Assembly (NCBI GenBank): GCA_023653785.1
Contig: JAMKCH010002849.1
Coordinates: 124,001-188,000, forward strand
From: Ophioderma brevispina
Taxonomy: Eukaryota; Echinodermata; Ophiuroidea; Amphilepidida; Ophiodermatidae
DNA length: 64,000 nt
Direction: 5' to 3'
The first letter of the stretch is position 1. Every line of letters begins with the position of its first letter. Positions 54,943-64,000 of this stretch are shown one piece after another. A program made the translations under genes and the position numbers. The notes under the pieces are model-generated. The model was not told where the DNA came from and did no database searches. It worked only from the letters and a program-made list of their open reading frames with translations.

Positions 54943-57240
54943 GAATCAATTTCATTGGCATACAAACATCATCTCTGATTAGGTTTGCTGTAGGCTATAG
55001 CGGCTCACGTATTGTGGTTTCTTTATGACAACACTTGTATGCTAAAGCTTGGGTGAAAGAAACAAGACCAAAGTCTCATGGATGTTCACGGTTCTGGCTA
55101 TGACTCTAGGCCAATTCAAGGGGGCATTCTATGAAATTTATAAATTTCTTCGTTAAGCTGCAAATCTTAGGCTATCACAAAGACCAATTCGTCAGCCAGA
55201 TAGAAGCTTCATATGCGTGTTCCACAGATTGGGTCCAAATTTCACAAATAACTGTTACTGTTTTAAGGGACATTCTCTGAAAATGTAACAAAGCCTTTTG
55301 CCTTTATACTATAACGCGGTACAAATCTATAATGTAACTCGTCCTGAAGTTATGTCAGGATTGTTGTAATATCGCCCCCCTCGAGTCACAATTGTTACTA
55401 GTCTCTTGGTCTTTTAACCCTCTCATTCTTAATTGACTCTTGTTCAATCTTTTCATCTTTGACACCATAATGGCTCTTACTATAACTACCACCAGTATAC
55501 CTTTGTGAAATGGGTACAGGTTTGCTCGTGCTTAATCCCACAGTGGGGTAAGAGAAAAGATAGTAGGATATGTTTATAATAGGATTCTTGAAGCTATCCT
55601 GCCAAATACTTGAAGTCCCAAAGGCAGAAGTGCTGCACAAACAACTTATCTTTTATTTATGGCAATGTGCCAGGCCATGTTTTGTAAATACCCATTGTAT
55701 TCATAGCTCTAGAATTGCCTTAAAAAAGTGAAAACAAACGTCATTTAAGTTTTCAATATAAAACAAAGGCTGAATGCCGTATTTGCTCCAATATAAATTA
55801 GAAATAAATTTGTGTTACCAATTAATCCTTGAGATGGAGAAAAATTTGAAAATTTTCGGTGAAAAAATCGGAATTTTTAATATTCTTAGGGACACCTGAT
55901 CTGTAAAATTCTTCGTTGCACCTTTAATTGCATTCGGACCCACGCCAAACAACATTAATTCCGACCGCGTAGATAGCTCGGCCACCACTACTTTCATTTA
56001 CTAACTACAAAGCTCTTTGATGTAGACGAAGTACTGGGACACCAGAATGCTTGGGCGAACCTTGGGGTTTTTAAAGTGCTTTAGGTCATTAGAACACATA
56101 CAGGTGTCTACCATGTGTCTTAATTTTTCTTTAAAATTTAAGATTGGTCGACCATTTCATGTGTCATGTTATATTTTATAAACCTCAGGCTAAACTGAGA
56201 TTAGATTTAAAGAAGACCCTATCTTACGCGTCACAATTACATCATTCAAGTTGCTGTTTTTGTTGTATGTTTTTCCCTGTACTTAAGAGCAATCAAATGA
56301 ATTAACTTCCGCAAATCTTGACAGATGTTGTTTGGTGCTCCATGGCTGTTCTGGTCTTAGCCCGAGGACAATTTATTTACATTCTATGACGTTGGCCCGC
56401 GCAAAGGTACGATACATCAAAATGGACACCCAAATCCAAAATTTAAATTGTGATCTTTGAGCTTATTTTTTTTAATCCGCGCCAACATAACCAACTAGTA
56501 TTTCTATTTAAATTTGTTTTCAGGGCTCTATACTTTCAAATTAACTTCTTTGGCAATGCAAAAAATCAGGCGACAACCAATAGGCCCTCTTAAATCCATT
56601 TCCACCTCCATTACTCTTGGATTGACATTTTTATCTAAGCATGTCAACCAGTGGCGTCAATTTCTTTTTCTAACATTGGGGGGGGGGGGGGGGTCATGGG
56701 GTTGTGGAAATTTTAAGAATGAAACGGGGGTTTTTTCTGAAAAGCATGCTTGCTAGCGAGTGTGCGCGTGAGCGTGCAAAAAGTTGTCATTTCGCCGAAG
56801 CTAATATTATTAAATGTAATTGTAATAGAACAAAATCGGCGCGAAGTGCGCGGAAAATTTGCCATTGTAAAACTAATATGGTAAAATATGAGGTTATTTT
56901 TTGGTCAAAACACATGAACACAAGGTCATCAACATTGGGGGATGATCGTATTGACCATCCCCCTCAAAAAATAATTGGGGGTATCATCCAACCCCCCCCC
57001 TACCCCCTCGCACCCCCCCAACCCCCCAGGATTAACGCCTATGATGTCAACACCTGATGTGACATATCTTTGTCTCAACTATGTCAACATTTCCTCCTAA
57101 AAACGTCGTGTTATTGTTAGCACTATATCGAACATGAAATGTCTTGACAAATCGAAAGTGGATATCACTTAGACGCTTGCGTATTACGAGTTGATACAAC
57201 AGGTGGTGATATCGAGTTACTCGGCATCCCCATATCTTGT
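54943..57240. other. Intronic sequence; short ORFs of unknown meaning
   Basis: Minus-strand frames at 55398-55640 (hydrophilic C terminus ending KRPRD) and 55815-55997 have no clear domain or paired splice sites. G- and C-runs at 56679-56693 and 56992-57030 with GGATTAACGCC mark further repeat debris. Confidence 0.35.
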
Positions 57241-57247
57241 ATTAAAA

Positions 57248-57340
57248 TGACGACTTCTTGAGTTGCAGGTAACCTGCAACCCATCAAGTCGTTTCATACC
57301 AACTGAGATTCTGAGTTGCATGTAACTCAGCAAGTCGTCA
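57248..57340. repeat. Compact palindromic element with two inner hairpins
   Basis: TGACGACTT opens and AAGTCGTCA closes the 93-bp stretch. Inside are AGTTGCAGGTAACCTGCAAC and GAGTTGCATGTAACTC, both palindromic, and an extra AAGTCG. It may be a tiny MITE or a foldback sequence. Confidence 0.6.
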
Positions 57341-57363
57341 CGTTGATGTAATATATCCCTTAA

Positions 57364-58105
57364 CCCTCGTCTACGGGGGGGGGGGGGGGTTTTTCCCCGG
57401 CTTGCAAAAACCCCTTTTTTGGTGCCAAATCATTCAATGTAATTGTCAATTGACATCTTCCGCTCCTTTTCATCCAAAAACAAACATCCACCGGGGTATG
57501 GGTAAGATACAGGGTGATCCCAAGTGATGGAAGGGGGAGGGTGGCAACCACCCCCCCCTTTCGGGAGAGAAGTACCAACATGCCTAGCACAACACAGAAG
57601 CATTACAGGCACTTGATTTTGGTACCAATGGATAGCTATGGTCCTCCTCTTTCCATTGATACCAAAATGAGTACCATCATAGCATTACGTCACAATGACG
57701 TCATAAAATTCGCATGTTAGCAAAATGGTCAATTTCAAAAGACACACATATGGAAAACTTTTCGCCAAAAATGTTAGGAATATCCGATTTTCATGCGGTT
57801 TTTTGCTCTACTTGATGGGAAATGACTAGTTTAATATAATGAGGGCATTTTAGTGCTTTAATAACGAAATATTGCGAAATATCGATTTTCCACCCTATAT
57901 TCAGTATTTTCATACTTTACTCAACATATGACGTCATAGTAACGTCATAATGGGGATATTGGTACTTATGTTGATACCAATGGAAAGAAGAAACTCTAAG
58001 CTACCCTGTGATACCAATTTTACAGGAATCCGATGTTCAGTCGTTGGAACCACCCCCACCCCTTCGGGAGTTTTGTTACAAAAAATGGCTCAGGTAGACG
58101 AGCGT
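57364..58105 (+). mobile_element. TTAA MITE, CCCTCGTCTACC family (copy 8, reference full-length copy)
   Basis: TTAA at 57360-57363 and 58106-58109 flanks ends CCCTCGTCTAC and GTAGACGAGCG. The 742-bp interior contains the whole ordered set of landmarks: CCCCGGCTTGCAAAAACCCC, TCCACCGGGGTATGGGTAAG, GGTGGCAACC palindrome, TGACGTCAT, TTTTCATGCGG, ACTAGTTTAATATAATGA, a second TGACGTCAT, TTTTGTTACAAAAAATGGCT. TTAA target choice and CCC ends are the piggyBac pattern. No transposase is encoded. Confidence 0.9.
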
Positions 58106-58473
58106 TTAATCCCTACATGCCATTTTTGCCACTTTTCAAAAATCACGAGGCAGACCCCTGTCTTGTGTTTACAGGGAAAGTGCTCCTAGGTCTAACAGCA
58201 CAAATCCCGCGATCTCCTTTTTTTGCGGTGATTGTCAGGTTGCTAGTCATTTTCCTCTAGGTATGTAAGGGATATATAGATAAGAAGTTGCCTCGTTTCG
58301 TCACATATTGTCGCAAATAGTGAGTTACTAGAACTTGGTAAGGAAGCATCTTGAATAGCCCTTATGAGCCTGTTAAAGTTTTGATCTACAATACTCAAGC
58401 ACAAAACACAATATAATGTGTAAGTGCGTTCAGTACGTGTATTCCGATATAGAATTTATTAAATACAACATAC

Positions 58474-58543
58474 CTGTTACTTGTAAATCTGCTAAGATAA
58501 GCCCCATCACAAAGCACCCCACAAACAACACGGATGCCTTCAT
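58474..58543 (-). CDS. First coding exon with signal peptide, exon 1 of the FAMeT-like gene model
   Basis: On the minus strand ATG (58543-58541) opens MKASVLFVGCFVMGLILADL then QVT, ending in one base before the donor GTATGT. This is a textbook signal peptide: a Lys after Met, a 15-residue hydrophobic core and a small residue (Ala) before the likely cleavage site. The donor is phase 1, the same as the acceptors of 42375-42443 and 39535-39810 on this strand, so splicing keeps one frame. TATAAATTAG just upstream of the ATG could be an acceptor for a 5' UTR exon; it is too near the ATG for a normal TATA box. Intron 1 would be about 16 kb, so linkage to exon 2 is inferred. Confidence 0.6.
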
Positions 58544-58579
58544 AATGAGCTAATTTATATTCTTTTTCCCCAATGTAAA

Positions 58580-61024
58580 TTTGCAACTACTTCCAAGCCG
58601 TATGCCATTACGCGCACAAGATTATTCCTTGTTGATTTCTAGAGAGAAAATGAGGTTCACTTGCATGCCATTCAAAGTTAATTGAACATGCACTGTAGAG
58701 GAAAAGTATTTTGTGCTTACGTCATGAAAAAAAAAATACTCAGTCTAAATCGGAGAGGTGAAAACACCTAAAATATTTTCAACTGCGACACAATATAACT
58801 TAACAATGTCCCTGCACTCCCAGATGAAAATGAATGTGTGTATCGGACGAGGACGAGGTCGTATGTGGGTCATGAAAACACCCATGACCGACCAACATTA
58901 AAGTACCCAAATTGGTTTGTGGTTTGCACTCCCGTATTGCTGTAATTTCTTTTGATATTTTGGGTGAGTTGCTATATTGAATGGGGCTTGGCCGCCACCG
59001 CCTGGAAAGAACGTACGACAAAACATGTGATCTCACATGTGATGTGCTCTTTGACGTTCTTCGTGACGTCACGGCTCATTTAAATAAAATCATAAAATTC
59101 ACTTTTTGGCTCAGATGTATGCTGTTTCGTATGTTTTTCAGCGTTTCCAACCCTGTTGAAACCATTCTAAGGCGTTCCATGCGATACAATGTCAAAACGT
59201 TGGCTACATTATATATATCTGGGGCATTTTAGGTCATTACCTGATATTTTACTACGAAAGTAATTGAGAGAGTTCCGTCAAAGCCCTAGTCGTGTGCTGC
59301 TTCACATACGGTGGTTCCGGGAACATTGCGTCCAGGTATAGATATTATAAGGATTATACACGCTATGCAATAAGAACCTTAACTCTTAGCAATGTCTCTG
59401 AACAATGGGAAGATATTGTTTTTCTTGCTCTGCAAAGGTGAATTGGTGTTTGGCTGTGTTTGGATTTGTAATATCGTTGATATTGGATAAATAGATTAAC
59501 TGATTAATACGTAGTGAAAATGTAACACGAAGTTAACGAAGGCATTATATTGTACATTCTACCAAACCACAAGTTTCATGTGGTAAATATATCGAAATGG
59601 GAAAAAAAAGGGGGGGTGCTACACACAATGTCACATCTAGGTCGATTTTCAGTCGATTTTATTTCATTTTTTCAACACATGAAAGTATATTAGATGTGTT
59701 TATAGAAAACAACAAAAATCTATGATATAGTGATTAAGGTCAAGATCATCTTCATCCTTGCACAATTTTTTATTCCCGTAGTAATAGTAAATATTTAAGA
59801 GAAATAGCAAACAGTATACAAAGATTAAAACGCATCTATATACTTTTAGTATTATACAGGGTGACCCAATAAAAATTTTACCAAAATGAAAGTGGATATT
59901 TTCCACTTTTTTAAATTAGCTATCTGTGGATTTTATTTTACATAAAGAATGGGTAAATGCGCATCTGCCTGAATAAAATGTTCATTTATGGTTTGTTAGT
60001 GTGGTTATAAAGCTATCCCCCCCCCCCCACAAAAAGACAGAAAAATGGTATTGCACACTGCATGCATGATTTCAGATTTGAAATGCCCTGTTGCCAAAAA
60101 AATGGATGTGTACTTTATCATTCCATTATGAATACCCTGGACAAGTCTGCAAATGATGCTCCGCGACAAGTCTGTTTTGCTGAACTTATTGTTCAGTGGA
60201 CGATATCTTGAGAACCACTAACCGAAATTAACACAATTGTTTCATGCCAGATGCTCACTTACCATCATTTATGATAAAATAAGAACCACAGCTATTCAAA
60301 TTAAAAAAAGGGGCAAATATCACTTTCATTTTTGGGGAAAAGTTTTTTGAATCCAAGAGCGATGCAATGTGAGCCACATTCGAGCCACGGATATCGTTCA
60401 AAGAGGGGTCCATTCAATTGGCCTGCAATGTTCATTGTAATGTATTTGAGGTTATATTGCACAGTTTTAAACTTTTTTCCCTTCATTTATTTCCATTTTT
60501 GTTACGCACATTTTAACTATTGTCCGTTTTAAAAGCATATGCATAGATATGATATTACCGATGTTGGGCATACATGAGTATTTACTTCTGCATTTGGTCT
60601 CTGCAAGGCATTCTAGCCCTGGATATCGTTCAATCGGGATATTTCATTTTGTTATATGCAATGTTCAATTGCATGTCCTTCGAGGTATGCATACACAATT
60701 TAAACGTCTTCTTTTTAAGTATATCCGTATGCCGCCACCATTAGTTTACAATTATACTTCATATTGGAGTAAAGTAGCCACGGTGGTTGTCTCTGACAAG
60801 AAATGTGCATATTGCCTGATTGGCCTAAAACGAAACACGAGCCACATGCTATGCGACTTACCCATATTTTCGTGGAATTATAAAATAATGTGAAGTTTAT
60901 ATAAGTTTGTTTTACATTGATGAAAGCACAGACACATTTTAAAAAGTTGGTTTTTACATTTCTAAAGTGTCCAATTAAATGTTTGCGTCCGAGTTACCCC
61001 GAATATGCTGTTGATGATAACAAT
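58580..61024. other. Sequence upstream of the signal-peptide exon; one dispersed repeat copy
   Basis: 59655-59800 is the second copy of the repeat at 53101-53300. Near 59856 TACAGGGTGACCCAATAAAA resembles a mariner-type end without a visible partner. Plus-strand frames at 60332-60893 are not recognisable. Any promoter of the FAMeT-like gene would lie in the first part of this interval, but no core promoter motif stands out. Confidence 0.4.
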
Positions 61025-61028
61025 TTAA

Positions 61029-62147
61029 CCATCATCGACCAAGGAGGGGTGGTTATCACCCCCCCCCCCCCCCCGAGATGATTCCCTGTCGCCAAAAAAC
61101 GCAAAGGAATATGATCTAAGGCTTAGTATGTAATTCAAATTCGTAACTCAAATTCAAATTTTAAGTTCATCCTTTGCGGTCACTTTAGCGGGAAAAAATT
61201 GAGGTGCCACCTTCAGGGAGGTCAGGGGTCCTTTAAAGTCGGAAGGTAGGAGGTGGTTGCCACCTGCCTATACTTTACTGGTTAAAATGCCAAAAAAAAA
61301 TGATTCTTTTGTGTATGATGCTACTGTAAGCAAAATACTGACAATATTTGTATTTTTTTCTTATTTTTTAGAGTAATAACATGTGTATGCTTAATACTTT
61401 GGCACCCCTCATTGCCAAATAAATACCAATTTTGCTTGCATGAATGGCGAAAATGGTCGCAAAACCCTTGATTTTGGAGATTTGCTTACAAATAAGGTAT
61501 TAATCCTTGCTGGTGGTCAGTTAGGCAAGTTGTCTTGGTTAGATGTTTACATTTTCTTTATTTTTAATGTATATATATTGACTGAAAAGAGATTTTAAAA
61601 AATAAAATTAATAAACTCTGTTACGACGTGAATATACTATTAAAAACTAGTAATATATGTTTTGTAATTTATTTGAAAAGAAAGGACATATAGCTACACA
61701 CTTATACCAAAGCAAGATGGGGTGGTACCCCCCCCCCCCCCCGGACGTTAAAAGTCTACTCATAGATGTCGAATATTTATTTTTTTTAAAATGATTAAAA
61801 GATTTTGAAGTACTGTGAGAACTAAAGATAGTAACCTACACGCCAATTTCGACATTTGAGATGAATCGGATTTTTCGTTTTGATGCGTACATTTATGTGT
61901 AGTATTACGGTCCTAGGATACTGTGTATAACAAAAAATTTCCGGATCCGGAAATTTAAAACAGTTGTGATTTCTATATGAAACGGAATTCGATTTAAGCT
62001 TAGCAAGTTCACACAGTGATTGTATATGGACAAGCATTATGTACATGCAAAAACACGGTTTTTTTGGAAATTGATGGCGCCCCATCAGGACATCTCTGAG
62101 TCTGCGGGGCCTTTAATGTAGTAGAAAAACCCTTGCTTGGACGAGGG
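61029..62147. mobile_element. TTAA MITE, divergent CC(C/A)TC(G/A)TCxA subfamily (copy 9), 1.1 kb
   Basis: TTAA (61025-61028) precedes CCATCATCGACCAAGG; the right end is CCTTGCTTGGACGAGGG followed by TTAA (62148-62151). Inverted, the right end reads CCCTCGTCCAAGCAAGG, a clear partner of the left. The G-run/GGTTATCACC/C-run palindrome near 61045 is as in the other copies. Most of the interior differs, including an exact 22-bp palindrome at 61935-61956 centred on CCGGATCCGG. Confidence 0.75.
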
Positions 62148-62416
62148 TTAAAGATTCTTTGACAAGGTATTATTATTAATATTTGTCATTGAACAAGGTT
62201 GAATAATATAGTGAACTGTCATTTTAAAATTTACACCGTCAAAAATAATAATGTACCCTTGAACATCGAAATGATCCCCAACAATACAGTTAAAGTGATA
62301 CTGCAATTAACGCAGATATCAGCCATCTTTAATTCTTTTAGCCGCCATTTTGAGAAACAATGATAGCTCTATAGCCTATGTTTGCTTGTAGCAGCTCAAC
62401 AATAAGTTACCAATGC
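62115..62416 (+). repeat. Tandem duplication, first unit
   Basis: From AATGTAGTAGAAAAACCCTT to AAGTTACCAATGCA. It contains the right end of the MITE above plus 265 bases of flank, and repeats nearly exactly at 62441-62745. Confidence 0.9.
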
Positions 62417-62437
62417 AAAAAAAAAAAAAAAAAAAAA
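62417..62437 (+). repeat. A-run at the duplication junction
   Basis: About 21 A (merging with the A that ends ATGCA) separate the two units. The second unit is followed by TCAG instead, so the run belongs to the junction. Confidence 0.9.
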
Positions 62438-62440
62438 GTT

Positions 62441-62745
62441 AATGTAGTAGAAAAACCCTTGGTTGGACGAGGGTTAAAGATTCTTTGACAAGGTATTATT
62501 ATTTAATATTTGTCCTGACAAGGTTGAATAATATAGTTGAAATGTCATTTTAAATATTTACACCGTCTAACAATAATAATGTACCCTTGAACATCGAAAT
62601 GATCCCCAACAATACAGTTAAAGTGATACTGCAATTAACGCAGATATCAGCCATCTTTAATTCTTTTAGCCGCCATTTTGAGAAACAATGATAGCTCTAT
62701 AGCCTATGTTTGCTTGTAGCAGCTCAACAATAAGTTACCAATGCA
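62441..62745 (+). repeat. Tandem duplication, second unit
   Basis: It repeats 62115-62416 with a handful of substitutions and small indels (for example CTTGGTTGG for CTTGCTTGG). It includes a second copy of the MITE right end and TTAA. Confidence 0.9.
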
Positions 62746-63167
62746 TCAGTTATATTACGATAATATCCTTAACAATAAACTTAAGGTAATCCATCAATGT
62801 ATTGAGCGTTTGTGGCGGCCATATTGAATTCTTTCGATCACTTAACATTTCATTTTGTCCAAAGCAAAGACCTATGTGTTTGTAAAAACGGAAAAAATAA
62901 ATTTTAGTCGATTCTTAGTAAGAATTGATATTTGGCCACCATGTTGTTTTTAAGTAAACAATCAGGGTGGCCCAAAAGCTTATTTTGAAGGATATAGTTT
63001 ATGCAACATAAAAATACTAGTGAATATGTGGCAAGAAAGTCGATCAATTATGACCTGGGATGTACATGTCTATCACTCCTCAGAAACCAAGGCATTCGAG
63101 CCATCGGTGACATCATCAAAGTGACCATGCATCATGTATGCCGACAGCAGTGAACAAAACATCTTAC

Positions 63168-63232
63168 CGGTGGGATACATCCATTCATGTAAACACGGTA
63201 AACGTCCTTCGAAGTGACAATCAAAGTTGGCG
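63168..63232 (-). CDS. Possible internal exon, MAM-like start (uncertain)
   Basis: After TTTATTTTTTGAG the minus strand reads ANFDCHFEGRLPCLHEWMYP then T, then the strong donor GGTAAGAT. The FDCHFEG...C..W pattern recalls the first strand of MAM domains (C-x-FE-x-G-LC-x-W), but C-spacing is off. The acceptor would be phase 2 and the donor phase 1. It sits in the longest minus-strand open frame of the window (63073-63537, 154 residues), most of which looks non-coding. Evidence is thin. Confidence 0.3.
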
Positions 63233-63594
63233 CTCAAAAAATAAATTAGGATTAATCCAACAGTGGCCCAACTCGCAACAATTTTTGAGTGCGTGTATAC
63301 TGCTTTTAAGAATCGCCATTTAAGACAAATTACCAAGTATTTTAGTAATAAATGGAACATGGGAACATGGTGACGTTTCAAGACTACAGATTCAAATTTG
63401 ATTAAATATGGGTCTTGAACATGGATGTATTTTCTTGATAGAGCCAGTGATGAAAATGGCGAAAGCCTGGCCCATGATGATGAAATGCTATCAAAACAAC
63501 AAGGACAAGTAGCTAGTAACACTCCTAATATTATCATACCAGGGTAACCATGGGTAGCTATGGGTAACAGAATAGTGCAATGGATGAAAATTCA

Positions 63595-63665
63595 TTGCGA
63601 AATTACATCTCGAACCCGGGCCTCGAACTCGCCTTACCCAGTTTATACCGTTACGCGAGTTCATT
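63595..63665 (-). other. tRNA-like B-box with a GAACTCGC hairpin (SINE-like relic)
   Basis: The minus strand has GGGTTCGAGAT, close to a pol III B-box, preceded by an inverted pair GAACTCGC...GCGAGTTC with GTAA/TTAC extension. No proper cloverleaf forms. It may be a SINE head; it is not called as a tRNA. Confidence 0.3.
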
Positions 63666-64000
63666 CAATCATGCAATTGTCATGAGTCGTGACGCTCTGG
63701 CTGAATGAATTGTAAACGTGTAATTTGGTTCTCTACGTCGCATATAATTTTCTTGATTATACTAACGCGGACAATCATTACGTATTATATTGACCATGTT
63801 TGAAGTAGAGCCAGAATGGGTGCTCCGGTCCGGGAGGGGTGCTTTTGATGCTGTGAAACGGCATGCTTGCATGTCCACCCATGCCCACGATTCAGCCGGC
63901 GTTTGAAAAACACGGAATCGCCTACTTCGCTTAATTCTCCCTACCCTCCACTTTGATGGCGCAAAATTGCTACACTTGCGAGAAAACAGGACTCCCTAGG

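Noticed and set aside
63073..63537. 154-residue minus-strand frame, the second longest in the window
   Set aside because: Most of it reads like random AT-rich sequence. Only a 65-base piece with a strong donor is kept as a weak exon candidate.

Overview
This window looks like nuclear DNA from an animal, most likely a marine invertebrate. It is AT-rich, has no long uninterrupted genes, and shows short open stretches bounded by GT/AG splice signals. It is crowded with transposon debris: Penelope-like elements with a hammerhead motif, decayed LINEs, and TTAA-, TA- and 8-bp-TSD miniature DNA transposons. There are also many G/C homopolymers and several minisatellites. A deuterostome such as a hemichordate, echinoderm or lancelet is my best guess, because farnesoic-acid-methyltransferase-like (FAMeT) and F5/8C/fucolectin-type exons are common there. 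The sequence alone does not settle this. I see no rRNA, intact tRNA, CRISPR or prokaryotic gene.

Host genes: the best-supported gene is on the minus strand. A signal-peptide exon (58474-58543), a 69-bp exon (42375-42443) and a 276-bp exon (39535-39810) all have GT/AG borders. All their junctions are phase 1, so they splice in silico into one continuous secreted protein with a FAMeT-like domain. A separate minus-strand exon with clear splice sites (7671-7748) encodes a piece resembling the core of an F5/8C or fucolectin domain. A possible partner exon lies at 9390-9561. Weaker exon candidates are at 42521-42606 and 63168-63232.

Mobile elements by region: 1-4.8 kb holds an ACGTCA-rich array, a LINE RT fragment and a LINE tail. 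4.9-6.4 kb is a TTAA-flanked element with a second TTAA MITE nested inside. 9-13.1 kb holds minisatellites, one of them split by a 1.8-kb TTAA element. 14-18.5 kb is G/C-run repeats and MITEs. 22-27.2 kb is a 4.1-kb interval containing a dead jockey-like LINE, enclosed by inverted arms of about 0.55 kb. 27.2-31 kb is repeat families including a ~174-bp tandem array and a SINE/L2-type tail. 31.4-36.5 kb is a LINE tail and a 3.35-kb hAT-like element inside a long-period tandem repeat. 36.8-40.7 kb contains further TTAA MITEs and a repeat copy carrying two nested MITEs whose empty sites are visible in a paralogue at 27.3 kb. 45.3-51.5 kb has a TA-flanked MITE, two tail-to-tail Penelope-like remnants, palindromes and a mariner-like element. 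57.4-62.7 kb has further TTAA MITEs and a ~300-bp tandem duplication.

No intact transposase or reverse transcriptase remains. Every mobile element here appears to be non-autonomous or dead. The FAMeT-like gene runs through this debris with a first intron of about 16 kb.
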